Of a stretch of 64,000 bases of DNA, positions 34,396 to 41,004 are shown one piece after another. Source of the DNA: Candidatus Eiseniibacteriota bacterium (GTDB lineage: Bacteria > Orphanbacterota > Orphanbacteria > Orphanbacterales > Orphanbacteraceae); contig JAJCZU010000004.1 in assembly GCA_029262235.1 (NCBI GenBank), forward strand, positions 1,248,244-1,312,243, in the 5' to 3' direction. Below the pieces are notes generated by a model that saw nothing but the letters and a program-made list of their open reading frames with translations, was not told the origin of the DNA and searched no databases. Made by a program: the position numbers and the translations under genes. Every line of letters begins with the position of its first letter. Position 1 is the first letter of the stretch.

Positions 34396-35137
34396 TCGTA
34401 TCGCCGTCGAATGCCGTGACGTCGTAAAGCGCTTCTACTATTACGAACATCGAGACGGATCGCTCCGCGAGTGGTTCGTGCGCACGCTCCGCGGTCGGCC
34501 GCGAACGAAAGCGAGCCACGGATTTCATCTCGACCATCTCAGCATCACGGTTCCCGTGGGCGAATCGGTCGCGTTGATCGGTTCGAACGGGTCGGGAAAG
34601 AGCACCGCGCTTCGGATCATGGCGGGCATCTACTCGCCGACATCGGGGAGCGTCCGTGTGAACGGGCGTATGACGGCCGTGATCGAACTCGGCGCCGGGT
34701 TCCATCCGGAGCTTTCGGGGCGCGAGAATGTTTCGCTTTCGGGGGCCGTGCTCGGCATGCGGCCGGGCGAAATGGAATCGAAGCTCGAGAGCATCATTGC
34801 GTTTGCGGAACTCGGCGAGTTCATCGACACTCCGGTCAAGTACTACTCCTCGGGCATGCGTTCGCGCCTCGCGTTTGCCGTTTCCACCGCCGTCAATCCT
34901 GACGTCGCCCTTCTCGACGAAATTCTGGCCGTGGGGGACGCGACGTTCCGGAAGCGCTGCCTCGACTGGATCGATGCGTTCCGTGCGCGCGGCGGCACGC
35001 TCGTGTTCGTGAGCCACGATCTCGACTCGGTACTTCGGCTGGCAGACCGTGTGATCTGGATGGACGCGGGAAAAGTGCGCGCGGAAGGGAATCCGCGTGA
35101 AGTCGTCGATGCGTATCTCGCTTCGGTCGCCTCCTGA
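34382..35137 (+). CDS. ABC-type polysaccharide export ATPase (Wzt/TagH-like)
   Basis: 251 residues. Walker A is G-S-N-G-S-G-K-S-T, the signature is Y-S-S-G-M-R-S-R-L-A, Walker B is V-A-L-L-D-E-I-L-A-V-G-D, and the His switch lies in F-V-S-H-D. The region E-L-G-A-G-F-H-P-E-L-S-G-R-E-N is typical of Wzt/TagH. It stops right after the nucleotide-binding domain, so it lacks the C-terminal carbohydrate-binding domain that selects finished O-chains in O9a-type Wzt. The start is a GTG at 34382 with GGAGG six bases upstream. It powers the permease encoded just before it. Confidence 0.94.
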   Translation: MNSSDRIAVECRDVVKRFYYYEHRDGSLREWFVRTLRGRPRTKASHGFHLDHLSITVPVGESVALIGSNGSGKSTALRIMAGIYSPTSGSVRVNGRMTAVIELGAGFHPELSGRENVSLSGAVLGMRPGEMESKLESIIAFAELGEFIDTPVKYYSSGMRSRLAFAVSTAVNPDVALLDEILAVGDATFRKRCLDWIDAFRARGGTLVFVSHDLDSVLRLADRVIWMDAGKVRAEGNPREVVDAYLASVAS

Positions 35138-35168
35138 GTCCTTACGGTTTTCCGGAAATGACCTTCAG

Positions 35169-35198
35169 TGGACACACAGCCTCGCGAAATAGTACAAT
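35169..35198 (+). promoter_or_regulatory. Sigma-70-type promoter
   Basis: TGGACA (35169-35174), 18 bases, TACAAT (35193-35198), the best sigma-70 match in the window. RNA would start near 35205, 53 bases before the ATG at 35258. Confidence 0.65.
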
Positions 35199-35257
35199 AG
35201 ACGCACATTGCGCGCCTCGCTCAGCGCGCTTTTCCACTCAAAGCCGGGAGGCCCCAG

Positions 35258-37855
35258 ATGAAACGGATGTTTCCGTTGACCCCCCAGCTCCCCCGATTCG
35301 TGTATCGCATTACTTTTCTATCGCTGTTGCTGTCTCCGATGGCGTTGTTCGCCCAGTCGCCCGTGAATGCGCAGTCCGATCCACGGCCGGAACGGCAGAT
35401 CGACTACGCCACGGAGTGGCTGGATCGCATGGCGCGGTACTTCGACGAGAACCCCGATTTGAAGGAGACGCGAAGCAGCGGCTGGAAACCGTACAACCGC
35501 GCGAAGTGGTTTTACGAGCCGCGCCTCGAAGACGAAATCCCGTCGCTCGCGGCCGCACGCTGGAACGTGTGGCGCGAGAAAAACCAACGTGCGCGTGCAC
35601 TGGCGGCACAGGGCAAGACGGCCGCCGCGAACTGGTTCCTCGTCGGGCCCGCCAACATGTCGGGCCGGATCCTGAGCCTCGCATTTCATCCCGCGAACGC
35701 GGACATCGTTTATGTGGGAAGCGCGAGCGGCGGTCTCTGGAAGTCGACGGATGGCGGCGACAACTGGACGACATCGACGGACGAACTGCCTTCGCTTTCG
35801 ATCGGCGCAGTCGCCGTACTTCCCGGCAACCCGGACATCGTGCTGATCGGCACGGGCGAAGGGACAACCGCGGGCGCGGGCGATGACGGAGTCGGGATTC
35901 TGAAATCGACCGACGCCGGACAGACCTGGAACACGACGAGCCTCGTGAAATCGCTTACGCAGGGACACGGCTTTCACATCATGGAAGCGAACCCTGTCAC
36001 CGGCACGATCATCGCGGGCGCGAACGACGGCCTTTATCGGTCGACGGACGACGGCGACACATGGACACAGATCGGATTCGGCGGGCATTACTACGACGTG
36101 AAGTTCCACCCGACCGATTCCCTGACCGTGTATGCGGCGAAGGGATTCGGCGCGAGCGGGAACAACGTCAAGGTCTCGCTCAACGACGGACTGACGTGGG
36201 CGAAACTCGGAACCGGCTATCCGGCGTCGAATACCGTAGGGAAGACGAAGATCGACATCAGCCGGTCGAATCCGAACGTCATTTACGCGAACATCGTGAA
36301 CTCGAGCAATCATCAAACACTCGGGATCTATCGAAGCGACGACGCGGGCGCCACCTGGAACAACGTGTACTCGAGCCCGAACATGACGAATGCCCAGGGC
36401 TGGTACAACCTGTCCCTCGCGGTCGATCCGAATGACCCCGATGTCGTGATCGCCGGCGGCGTGAGTCTCTATCGTTCGACGAACGCGGGGTCGACGTTCG
36501 TGAAAACGGGCGAGGGTTTTATTCTCGGCAACGAAACCGACGTGCACTGGGACCATCATGTGGCCGTGTACGAGCCCGGCTCGAACGCGAATATCTGGGT
36601 CGGAAACGACGGAGGTGTGTGGCGCTCGACGAACGACGGCCAGACCTGGTCTTCGCGGCGCGAAGGGATCAGCACCTACCAGTTTTATGATATCGGCGTG
36701 GCGCAGTCGGACCCGCTCTTCGCGCTCGGCGGCGCGCAGGACAACGGCATACCCGGCCATCTGACGGCCGACCAGTGGTTCGTGTCGAATCTTCTTGCTG
36801 ACGGGTTCGTCTGCAATATTCACCCGAACAACCCCGATCGTGTCTACGCGGAGTGGCAGTTCGGGAATCACGTGAAGAGCCTCGACGGCGGCCAGACCTG
36901 GCTCGGGGCGATGACGGGGATCACGGGCTCGGGCGCGTGGCTCGCCCCGGTTGCGATGGACATGAACGATCCGAAGCAGCTCTTTACTTCGACGAGCGCC
37001 GGTATTTTCCGCACGAACAATCGCATGAATCAGTGGACCCAGGTCGGCAATCAGACCGCGATCTGGATCGACGCGAGTCAGGCGAGCACGGATATCGTCT
37101 GGACCGTCAACGCGAGCGGGCCATGGGTTTCGATCGACGACGGGGACTCATGGGCGCCGGCGGGACCATACGGATTCGCAACGGGTGCCGAAACGAAAGT
37201 GGCGGCGCATCCGACCGACGGGAACACGGCGTTCGTGACGTTTTCGGGATACAGCGCAACGGCCAAGATCGCGATGACGAACGATCAGGGCGCAACGTGG
37301 ACGAACGTGACAGGCGACCTTCCGTTCCAGCCCGTGAATACGATGATCGTCGATCCGAACGACACGGACGCGTGGTACATCGGAACGGATGTCGGCGTCT
37401 GGACGAGCACGAACGGCGGTGTGAACTGGACGCCGTACGATACGGGCCTGCCGAATGCGGTCGTGACGGATCTCGAGATCCGGACGGCGTACGGGAAACT
37501 GGCGGCGGGCACCTATGGCCGCGGCCTCTGGGAGACGAATCTTCCGACCGTTCCGACAGACGTGGCCGGGGCAAGCGAGGAACGGTCGCTCAATCTGATG
37601 CTGGACCCGCCCTACCCGAACCCGGTCGGGCAGCGCGCCGTCTTCCGTTTCGCTGCGCGGTTCGAGGGACCGGTGGCGCTCGAGATCTTCGACATTCGCG
37701 GGAGGCGCGTCCAGGAAGTCACGCACCTCTCGCGCGGCGACGGCATCATTCGTAACGTCACCTGGGAACCGAACGGCATCGCGAGCGGCGTCTACTTCGC
37801 GCGGCTCACTGCCGGCAACGAAACGATCACGCGGCGGGTGGTGTTCACCCGCTGA
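35258..37855 (+). CDS. Secreted sortilin/BNR-type beta-propeller protein with C-terminal sorting domain
   Basis: 865 residues. A signal peptide (about 1-33, ending M-A-L-F-A-Q) precedes many Asp-box/BNR repeats (S-T-D-G-G-D-N-W-T; S-T-D-A-G-Q-T-W-N; S-T-D-D-G-D-T-W-T; S-L-D-G-G-Q-T-W) that build sialidase- or VPS10-like propellers. The last ~85 residues (L-D-P-P-Y-P-N-P-V-G...I-F-D-I-R-G-R-R-V...S-G-V-Y-F-A-R-L) form a type IX-style C-terminal sorting domain, so the protein should be displayed at or released from the surface. No sialidase catalytic triad could be placed with confidence. GGGAGG lies upstream of the ATG. It is monocistronic under the promoter at 35169. Confidence 0.85.
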   Translation: MKRMFPLTPQLPRFVYRITFLSLLLSPMALFAQSPVNAQSDPRPERQIDYATEWLDRMARYFDENPDLKETRSSGWKPYNRAKWFYEPRLEDEIPSLAAARWNVWREKNQRARALAAQGKTAAANWFLVGPANMSGRILSLAFHPANADIVYVGSASGGLWKSTDGGDNWTTSTDELPSLSIGAVAVLPGNPDIVLIGTGEGTTAGAGDDGVGILKSTDAGQTWNTTSLVKSLTQGHGFHIMEANPVTGTIIAGANDGLYRSTDDGDTWTQIGFGGHYYDVKFHPTDSLTVYAAKGFGASGNNVKVSLNDGLTWAKLGTGYPASNTVGKTKIDISRSNPNVIYANIVNSSNHQTLGIYRSDDAGATWNNVYSSPNMTNAQGWYNLSLAVDPNDPDVVIAGGVSLYRSTNAGSTFVKTGEGFILGNETDVHWDHHVAVYEPGSNANIWVGNDGGVWRSTNDGQTWSSRREGISTYQFYDIGVAQSDPLFALGGAQDNGIPGHLTADQWFVSNLLADGFVCNIHPNNPDRVYAEWQFGNHVKSLDGGQTWLGAMTGITGSGAWLAPVAMDMNDPKQLFTSTSAGIFRTNNRMNQWTQVGNQTAIWIDASQASTDIVWTVNASGPWVSIDDGDSWAPAGPYGFATGAETKVAAHPTDGNTAFVTFSGYSATAKIAMTNDQGATWTNVTGDLPFQPVNTMIVDPNDTDAWYIGTDVGVWTSTNGGVNWTPYDTGLPNAVVTDLEIRTAYGKLAAGTYGRGLWETNLPTVPTDVAGASEERSLNLMLDPPYPNPVGQRAVFRFAARFEGPVALEIFDIRGRRVQEVTHLSRGDGIIRNVTWEPNGIASGVYFARLTAGNETITRRVVFTR

Positions 37856-37872
37856 CGAAGGCGCGTTCCCCG

Positions 37873-37902
37873 CGAACGGCCATGAACGAGGAGCGCCGTT
37901 CG
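37873..37902 (+). promoter_or_regulatory. Leader hairpin with the ribosome site in its loop
   Basis: CGAACGGC (37873-37880) pairs perfectly with GCCGTTCG (37895-37902). The 14-base loop contains GAGGAG (37888-37893), the likely Shine-Dalgarno of the TTG at 37905. The fold could tune translation of the lipid kinase or could be the end of the upstream transcript. Confidence 0.35.
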
Positions 37903-37904
37903 TC

Positions 37905-38828
37905 TTGAGCAGCATTCGCAAGGTACTGTTCGTCGTCAACCCGGTTTCCGGTGAGGCTGCGGGGGAGGAACGTGCGGCCGAGGCCGTGAAAGCGCTGCGC
38001 GAAGGCGCCGTCGAAAGCGCAGTTCTGCTGACGGAAGAGGAGCGGCCCGCGTCGGTCGTAACCGCGGAAACAGACCTCGCGCCGTTCGACGCCGTCGTTG
38101 CTGTCGGCGGCGACGGCACGCTGCGTGAAGTCGTCGGCGCCGTGATCGATGCCGGCGCCGGTCTTCCCGTCGGCTTCCTTCCCTCGGGCACGGCGAACGT
38201 ATGCGCGCTCGCGCTCGGACTTCCCACCGACCCGGCAGGGCTCGCGGCGCTCATTCTCGCGAACGAAACCGCCGACCTCGATGTCGCGCACCTCCCCGAC
38301 CGCAACGAGTACTTCGTACTGATGCTGGGCGCCGGCCTCGCGGCCTCCGTGATCGAAGAATCTCCGCGCAGCGTCAAGAACGTGCTCGGATTCGGCGCCT
38401 ACGTCATCGCAGCGTTCAAAGAGACTCTGCTGCGCAAACGCTCGCTGTATCGCATCACGCTCGACGACGACGTGGCCCTCTCCGTTCGCGGCAGCGCGCT
38501 GTTCGTCGTGAATCTGGGAAGACTGCCCGGGCGCGACATCGGGATCGCACCGGACGCCAGCGGTCGTGACGGACTGCTCGACGTGGTCGTGATCAAAACG
38601 AAAACGCTTTTTCATTCCGTGGCAGTCCTCGCACAGTTGCTGACCGGCCGTCGTCCGGCTTATCATCAGTACCAAAGTCATCGCACAGCGGAAGTGAGAG
38701 TGGAAAGCCGCCCGATCGAGTCGGTACAGCTCGACGGTGATCTGACAGGCGATACGCCGGTTACGGTGCGCGCTCTGCCCCGCGCGATTCGACTGTTCAT
38801 TCCCCGTGACTTGATCGCGGATCTATAG
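37905..38828 (+). CDS. Diacylglycerol-kinase-family lipid kinase (YegS/BmrU-like)
   Basis: 307 residues. The ATP-binding core is clear: V-N-P-V-S-G near the start and the G-G-D-G-T-L-R-E-V motif (~68-76), then P-S-G-T-A-N at ~93 and the C-terminal beta-sandwich with L-D-G-D-L near the end. Family members phosphorylate diacylglycerol, sphingoid bases or related lipids at the membrane; the exact substrate is unclear. The start is a TTG at 37905 with GAGGAG about eleven bases upstream, inside a hairpin loop. It is followed ten bases later by the MgtC-like gene, probably in the same transcript. Confidence 0.88.
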   Translation: MSSIRKVLFVVNPVSGEAAGEERAAEAVKALREGAVESAVLLTEEERPASVVTAETDLAPFDAVVAVGGDGTLREVVGAVIDAGAGLPVGFLPSGTANVCALALGLPTDPAGLAALILANETADLDVAHLPDRNEYFVLMLGAGLAASVIEESPRSVKNVLGFGAYVIAAFKETLLRKRSLYRITLDDDVALSVRGSALFVVNLGRLPGRDIGIAPDASGRDGLLDVVVIKTKTLFHSVAVLAQLLTGRRPAYHQYQSHRTAEVRVESRPIESVQLDGDLTGDTPVTVRALPRAIRLFIPRDLIADL

Positions 38829-38838
38829 GAGGGCTCGC

Positions 38839-39282
38839 ATGCCTGCGGTCGATTTCAGTGAGATCCTGGGGCACCTGCTGCATCTCGGGATCGCGTATCT
38901 GCTGGCGCTCCCGCTCGCGTTCGATCGCGAGAAGGAAAAGACAAGCGCCGGTCTGCGTACGTTCCCGCTTGTTGCGATCGGTTCGTGCGCCTTCATGTTG
39001 ACGGGACTTTCCTTTTTCGAGGGCGAGGAGGCACGCGCGCGGCTGGCGCACGGGTTGTTGACGGGCATGGGCTTCATCGGCGGGGGAGCGATCCTGCGTC
39101 GCGACGACAGGGTCGCGGGTACGGCAACGGCTGCGAGCCTTTGGAATACGGGAGGCATCGGTATGGCGGTCGCCATGGACCGCTACGAAATCGGGATTGC
39201 GCTCGCCGTGGTCAGCTTCCTCACTCTCCGCTATGTGTCGCGCATCAAGAAGGAAGTGCCCGAAGAGAAGACGGAGACCTAG
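38839..39282 (+). CDS. MgtC/SapB-family membrane protein
   Basis: 147 residues with about four membrane helices. The conserved MgtC core is present: L-A-L-P-L-A-F-D-R-E, A-G-L-R-T-F-P-L-V-A-I-G, and G-M-G-F-I-G-G-G-A-I-L-R...V-A-G-T-A-T-A-A-S-L-W. It lacks the C-terminal ACT-like domain of MgtC proper, like many SapB relatives. MgtC proteins affect Mg2+ starvation survival and the F-type ATPase, but here the function is inferred only by family. AGGAGGG precedes the ATG. The stop overlaps that of the convergent BON gene (shared CTAG). Confidence 0.9.
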   Translation: MPAVDFSEILGHLLHLGIAYLLALPLAFDREKEKTSAGLRTFPLVAIGSCAFMLTGLSFFEGEEARARLAHGLLTGMGFIGGGAILRRDDRVAGTATAASLWNTGGIGMAVAMDRYEIGIALAVVSFLTLRYVSRIKKEVPEEKTET

Positions 39283-39926
39283 CCTCCCGTGACTTCGATT
39301 TCATTGCGGAGGTGGAGCACCCGGGATTGACGGGCGATTTCCTCGGCCGCCTCCCTGCAGGCGGAATTCGGAACACGACCCGACAAAACCACGGTGTCGT
39401 TGTTGACCGATACCTGAATCGGCAGATTCGCGAGATCGCGCCTTCGCAGGAATCTTCGTTTGATCGCGCGGGCAATTGTCTTGTCTGTCGTTTCCGCCAC
39501 GTCGTCGATCAGGATCAGATTGCGAACGGAGCGGACCCCGCGCACACGCAGCGCCACTCTTTCGGCGGTCGCCCTTTCCTGATCGCGAGAGACGTTTCCA
39601 TTCAGCGTGACTTCGCCGTTGCTGACAGAAACGGTGAGCGTCTCCTTCCGCAGATCGGCGTGCGCATCAAGCGCGGCCCGCACATAGTTCGCCACTTGCG
39701 CGTCGGGCGTGATCCGGGCCGGTTCCACTACGAGAGCGTTGACAACCCCCTGCACTCCCGGCAGCGATTGCGCGATCTCCTCGGCCGCCAGCTTGCGCGT
39801 GTAAGTCGTAACGGCGCCACGAAGGAACACGAACCCGCCGGTCGCCGAAACGCGGATCGCTTCTCCCGCGAGCTGCTCATCCTCACGAATCGCACGATGC
39901 GCCTGCTCACCCAGTTTTACATCCAT
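39279..39926 (-). CDS. Protein with three BON domains
   Basis: 215 residues with no signal peptide. It contains three BON (OsmY/nodulation) domains in tandem (~3-70, 77-145, 150-215), each with the hallmark V-x-N-G-x-V-x-L-x-G-x-V pattern (S-N-G-E-V-T-L-N-G-N-V; N-N-D-T-V-V-L-S-G-R-V). BON domains bind phospholipid surfaces and are common in osmotic-shock and envelope-stress proteins. GAGGGA lies six bases before the ATG. It is the last gene of a three-gene minus-strand unit (DUF1328, Pro-rich peptide, BON) whose promoter is the sigma-54 site at 40372-40388. Confidence 0.88.
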   Translation of the reverse strand: MDVKLGEQAHRAIREDEQLAGEAIRVSATGGFVFLRGAVTTYTRKLAAEEIAQSLPGVQGVVNALVVEPARITPDAQVANYVRAALDAHADLRKETLTVSVSNGEVTLNGNVSRDQERATAERVALRVRGVRSVRNLILIDDVAETTDKTIARAIKRRFLRRRDLANLPIQVSVNNDTVVLSGRVPNSACREAAEEIARQSRVLHLRNEIEVTGG

Positions 39927-39934
39927 GGCATCCC

Positions 39935-40132
39935 TCAGCGCTGTCGGGGGACCGGGGAATCGTGCGGCCCTTTCCGCTTTTTCGGCGGAGGCCCGGGTAT
40001 CGGCGGGTTCGGTTCACCCGGCACCGGTTTCGGCGGCTTGCGCGGCTCCCGCGGTTTCGGAGGAGCCTTGCGTGGCTTCGGCCGCTCCGGAGTTTTTGCG
40101 GTTGTTCGCATGTGGTTTCTGGTGTCTGACAT
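39935..40132 (-). CDS. Small Pro/Lys/Arg-rich protein
   Basis: 65 residues, almost entirely low complexity: more than a third Pro with many Lys/Arg in P-K-P-R-E-P-R-K-P-P-type runs. No fold or family is recognised and it is probably disordered. It is likely a real gene because GGAAGG lies eight bases before its ATG, it sits in the tight gap between DUF1328 (20 bp upstream) and BON (8 bp downstream), and no other frame here makes sense. It could be a cell-wall- or nucleic-acid-binding peptide; this is unknown. Confidence 0.5.
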   Translation of the reverse strand: MSDTRNHMRTTAKTPERPKPRKAPPKPREPRKPPKPVPGEPNPPIPGPPPKKRKGPHDSPVPRQR

Positions 40133-40151
40133 CTTGATGTCCTTCCGTTCG

Positions 40152-40322
40152 TTACGAGGAGGCGTTTCCGAGTGTACGGAATACGAACGACGCGATCAGC
40201 AGAATCATGAATACGAAGAACAGAATCTTCGCGATTCCGGCGAACGCGACGGCGAATCCGCCGAATCCGAAAACGGCCGATAGAAGTGCGAGTAGAAAGA
40301 AAGTAAGTGCCCAACCCAGCAT
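40152..40322 (-). CDS. DUF1328 (YtjA-like) small membrane protein
   Basis: 56 residues with two membrane helices. The pattern [21 protein letters not shown]...I-A-K-I-L-F-F-V-F matches the DUF1328/YtjA family, small proteins often found next to BON, CsbD and other stress genes. AAGGAG lies six bases before the ATG at 40322. It heads the DUF1328/Pro-rich/BON unit and has a near-consensus sigma-54 promoter ~40 bases upstream of its start. Its molecular role is unknown. Confidence 0.85.
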   Translation of the reverse strand: MLGWALTFFLLALLSAVFGFGGFAVAFAGIAKILFFVFMILLIASFVFRTLGNASS

Positions 40323-40371
40323 GACGTTTCTCCTTTGTTCGAGAATGGAATTGCTGCCTGACCGTGAGAAT

Positions 40372-40388
40372 TGCAAGGGCCGTGCCGA
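40372..40388 (-). promoter_or_regulatory. Sigma-54 promoter for the DUF1328/BON unit
   Basis: Read leftward it is TCGGCACG, four bases, TTGCA. GG (40386-40385) and GC (40374-40373) are separated by exactly ten bases, and only the first T of TGGCACG differs from consensus. RNA would start near 40361, about 39 bases before the ATG. Confidence 0.72.
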
Positions 40389-40485
40389 AAAGTACAAAAC
40401 ACCGGAACGCGCTGCGGAAACGGGCGCATCGGTGGAATCCTGCCCGGCAGACAACCTGCGGAACCGGAGGGAAGAGCCGTGATCC

Positions 40486-40520
40486 CGGTAAGAAGTGCTG
40501 ATGATCGGTAAGGAATGCCG
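40486..40520. promoter_or_regulatory. Tandem candidate enhancer sites for the NtrC-type activator
   Basis: CGGTAAGAAGTGCTG (40486-40500) and CGGTAAGGAATGCCG (40506-40520) are two copies of one 15-mer, spaced 20 bp apart (two helical turns). They resemble the perfect palindrome CGGTAAATGTTACCG at 44817-44831. They lie about 100-133 bp from the leftward promoter and 121-155 bp from the rightward one, the normal range for a sigma-54 activator. Confidence 0.55.
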
Positions 40521-40639
40521 GGGGCCAGGGGACGGCTGAGGGAGTCACGTACGGGTTCGGGAAACACGCCTGACGGGTCTACAGCTCTACCAGCTCTAAT
40601 AGTAGAGCGCAGCCGGAGCGAGAGGACGCCAGGAGTGGA

Positions 40640-40655
40640 CGGCACGATTCCTGCA
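40640..40655 (+). promoter_or_regulatory. Sigma-54-like promoter for the two-helix membrane protein
   Basis: CGGCACG, four bases, CTGCA, with GG (40641-40642) and GC (40653-40654) ten bases apart. Two positions differ from consensus. RNA would start near 40667, about 70 bases before the ATG at 40736. Confidence 0.6.
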
Positions 40656-40735
40656 CCTGCTTACTTGCGGCGATCGAAGACTCGTTCGATCGACGGAGTC
40701 AGATCAACAGAAACCGTATCGTAAGGAGAACAATC

Positions 40736-40957
40736 ATGCGGACCCCTGTAATCGCCGGCATCGCGCTGCTCGTCATTGGCGTCGTCGGATTTACGCTCGG
40801 CGGCGTTTCGATTCCGACCGACAAAGACACGGCCGAAATCGGGCCGATGGAAATCTCGGTCACCCAGAAAGAAACGATTTCGCTTTCGCCGGTCTTGTCA
40901 GGCGTTTCGATTCTCGCCGGCGCGATTCTCGTGGGCGCGGGCTTCCGCAAATCGTAA
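40736..40957 (+). CDS. Small two-helix membrane protein
   Basis: 73 residues: two membrane helices (about 5-24 and 52-70) joined by a short polar loop (I-G-P-M-E-I-S-V-T-Q-K-E-T-I). This matches a widespread set of small uncharacterised bacterial membrane proteins whose loop contains an I-G-P...K-x-T-I pattern. AAGGAG lies eight bases before the ATG. Transcription is probably from the sigma-54-like site at 40640. Its convergent neighbour is the hybrid kinase of the adjacent two-component cassette, only 47 bp away. Confidence 0.75.
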   Translation: MRTPVIAGIALLVIGVVGFTLGGVSIPTDKDTAEIGPMEISVTQKETISLSPVLSGVSILAGAILVGAGFRKS

Positions 40958-41004
40958 CGGCAGCGCGATGGAAGGCGCGAATGAGCCGGTGGACGTCCGC
41001 GACG

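Larger units (their letters stand above)
40323..40735. other. 413 bp divergent sigma-54 control region
   Basis: No coding signal was found. It contains a leftward sigma-54 promoter (40372-40388), two CGGTAA-type sites 20 bp apart (40486-40520), the inverted repeat CTCTA-ATAG-TAGAG about 40 bp upstream of the rightward promoter, and a rightward sigma-54 promoter (40640-40655). It serves the DUF1328/BON unit to the left and the two-helix membrane protein to the right. Confidence 0.65.

Noticed and set aside
40550-40575. GGGTTCGGGAA resembling a tRNA T-arm in the 413 bp gap
   Set aside because: No matching acceptor stem, D-arm or anticodon arm can be built around it.
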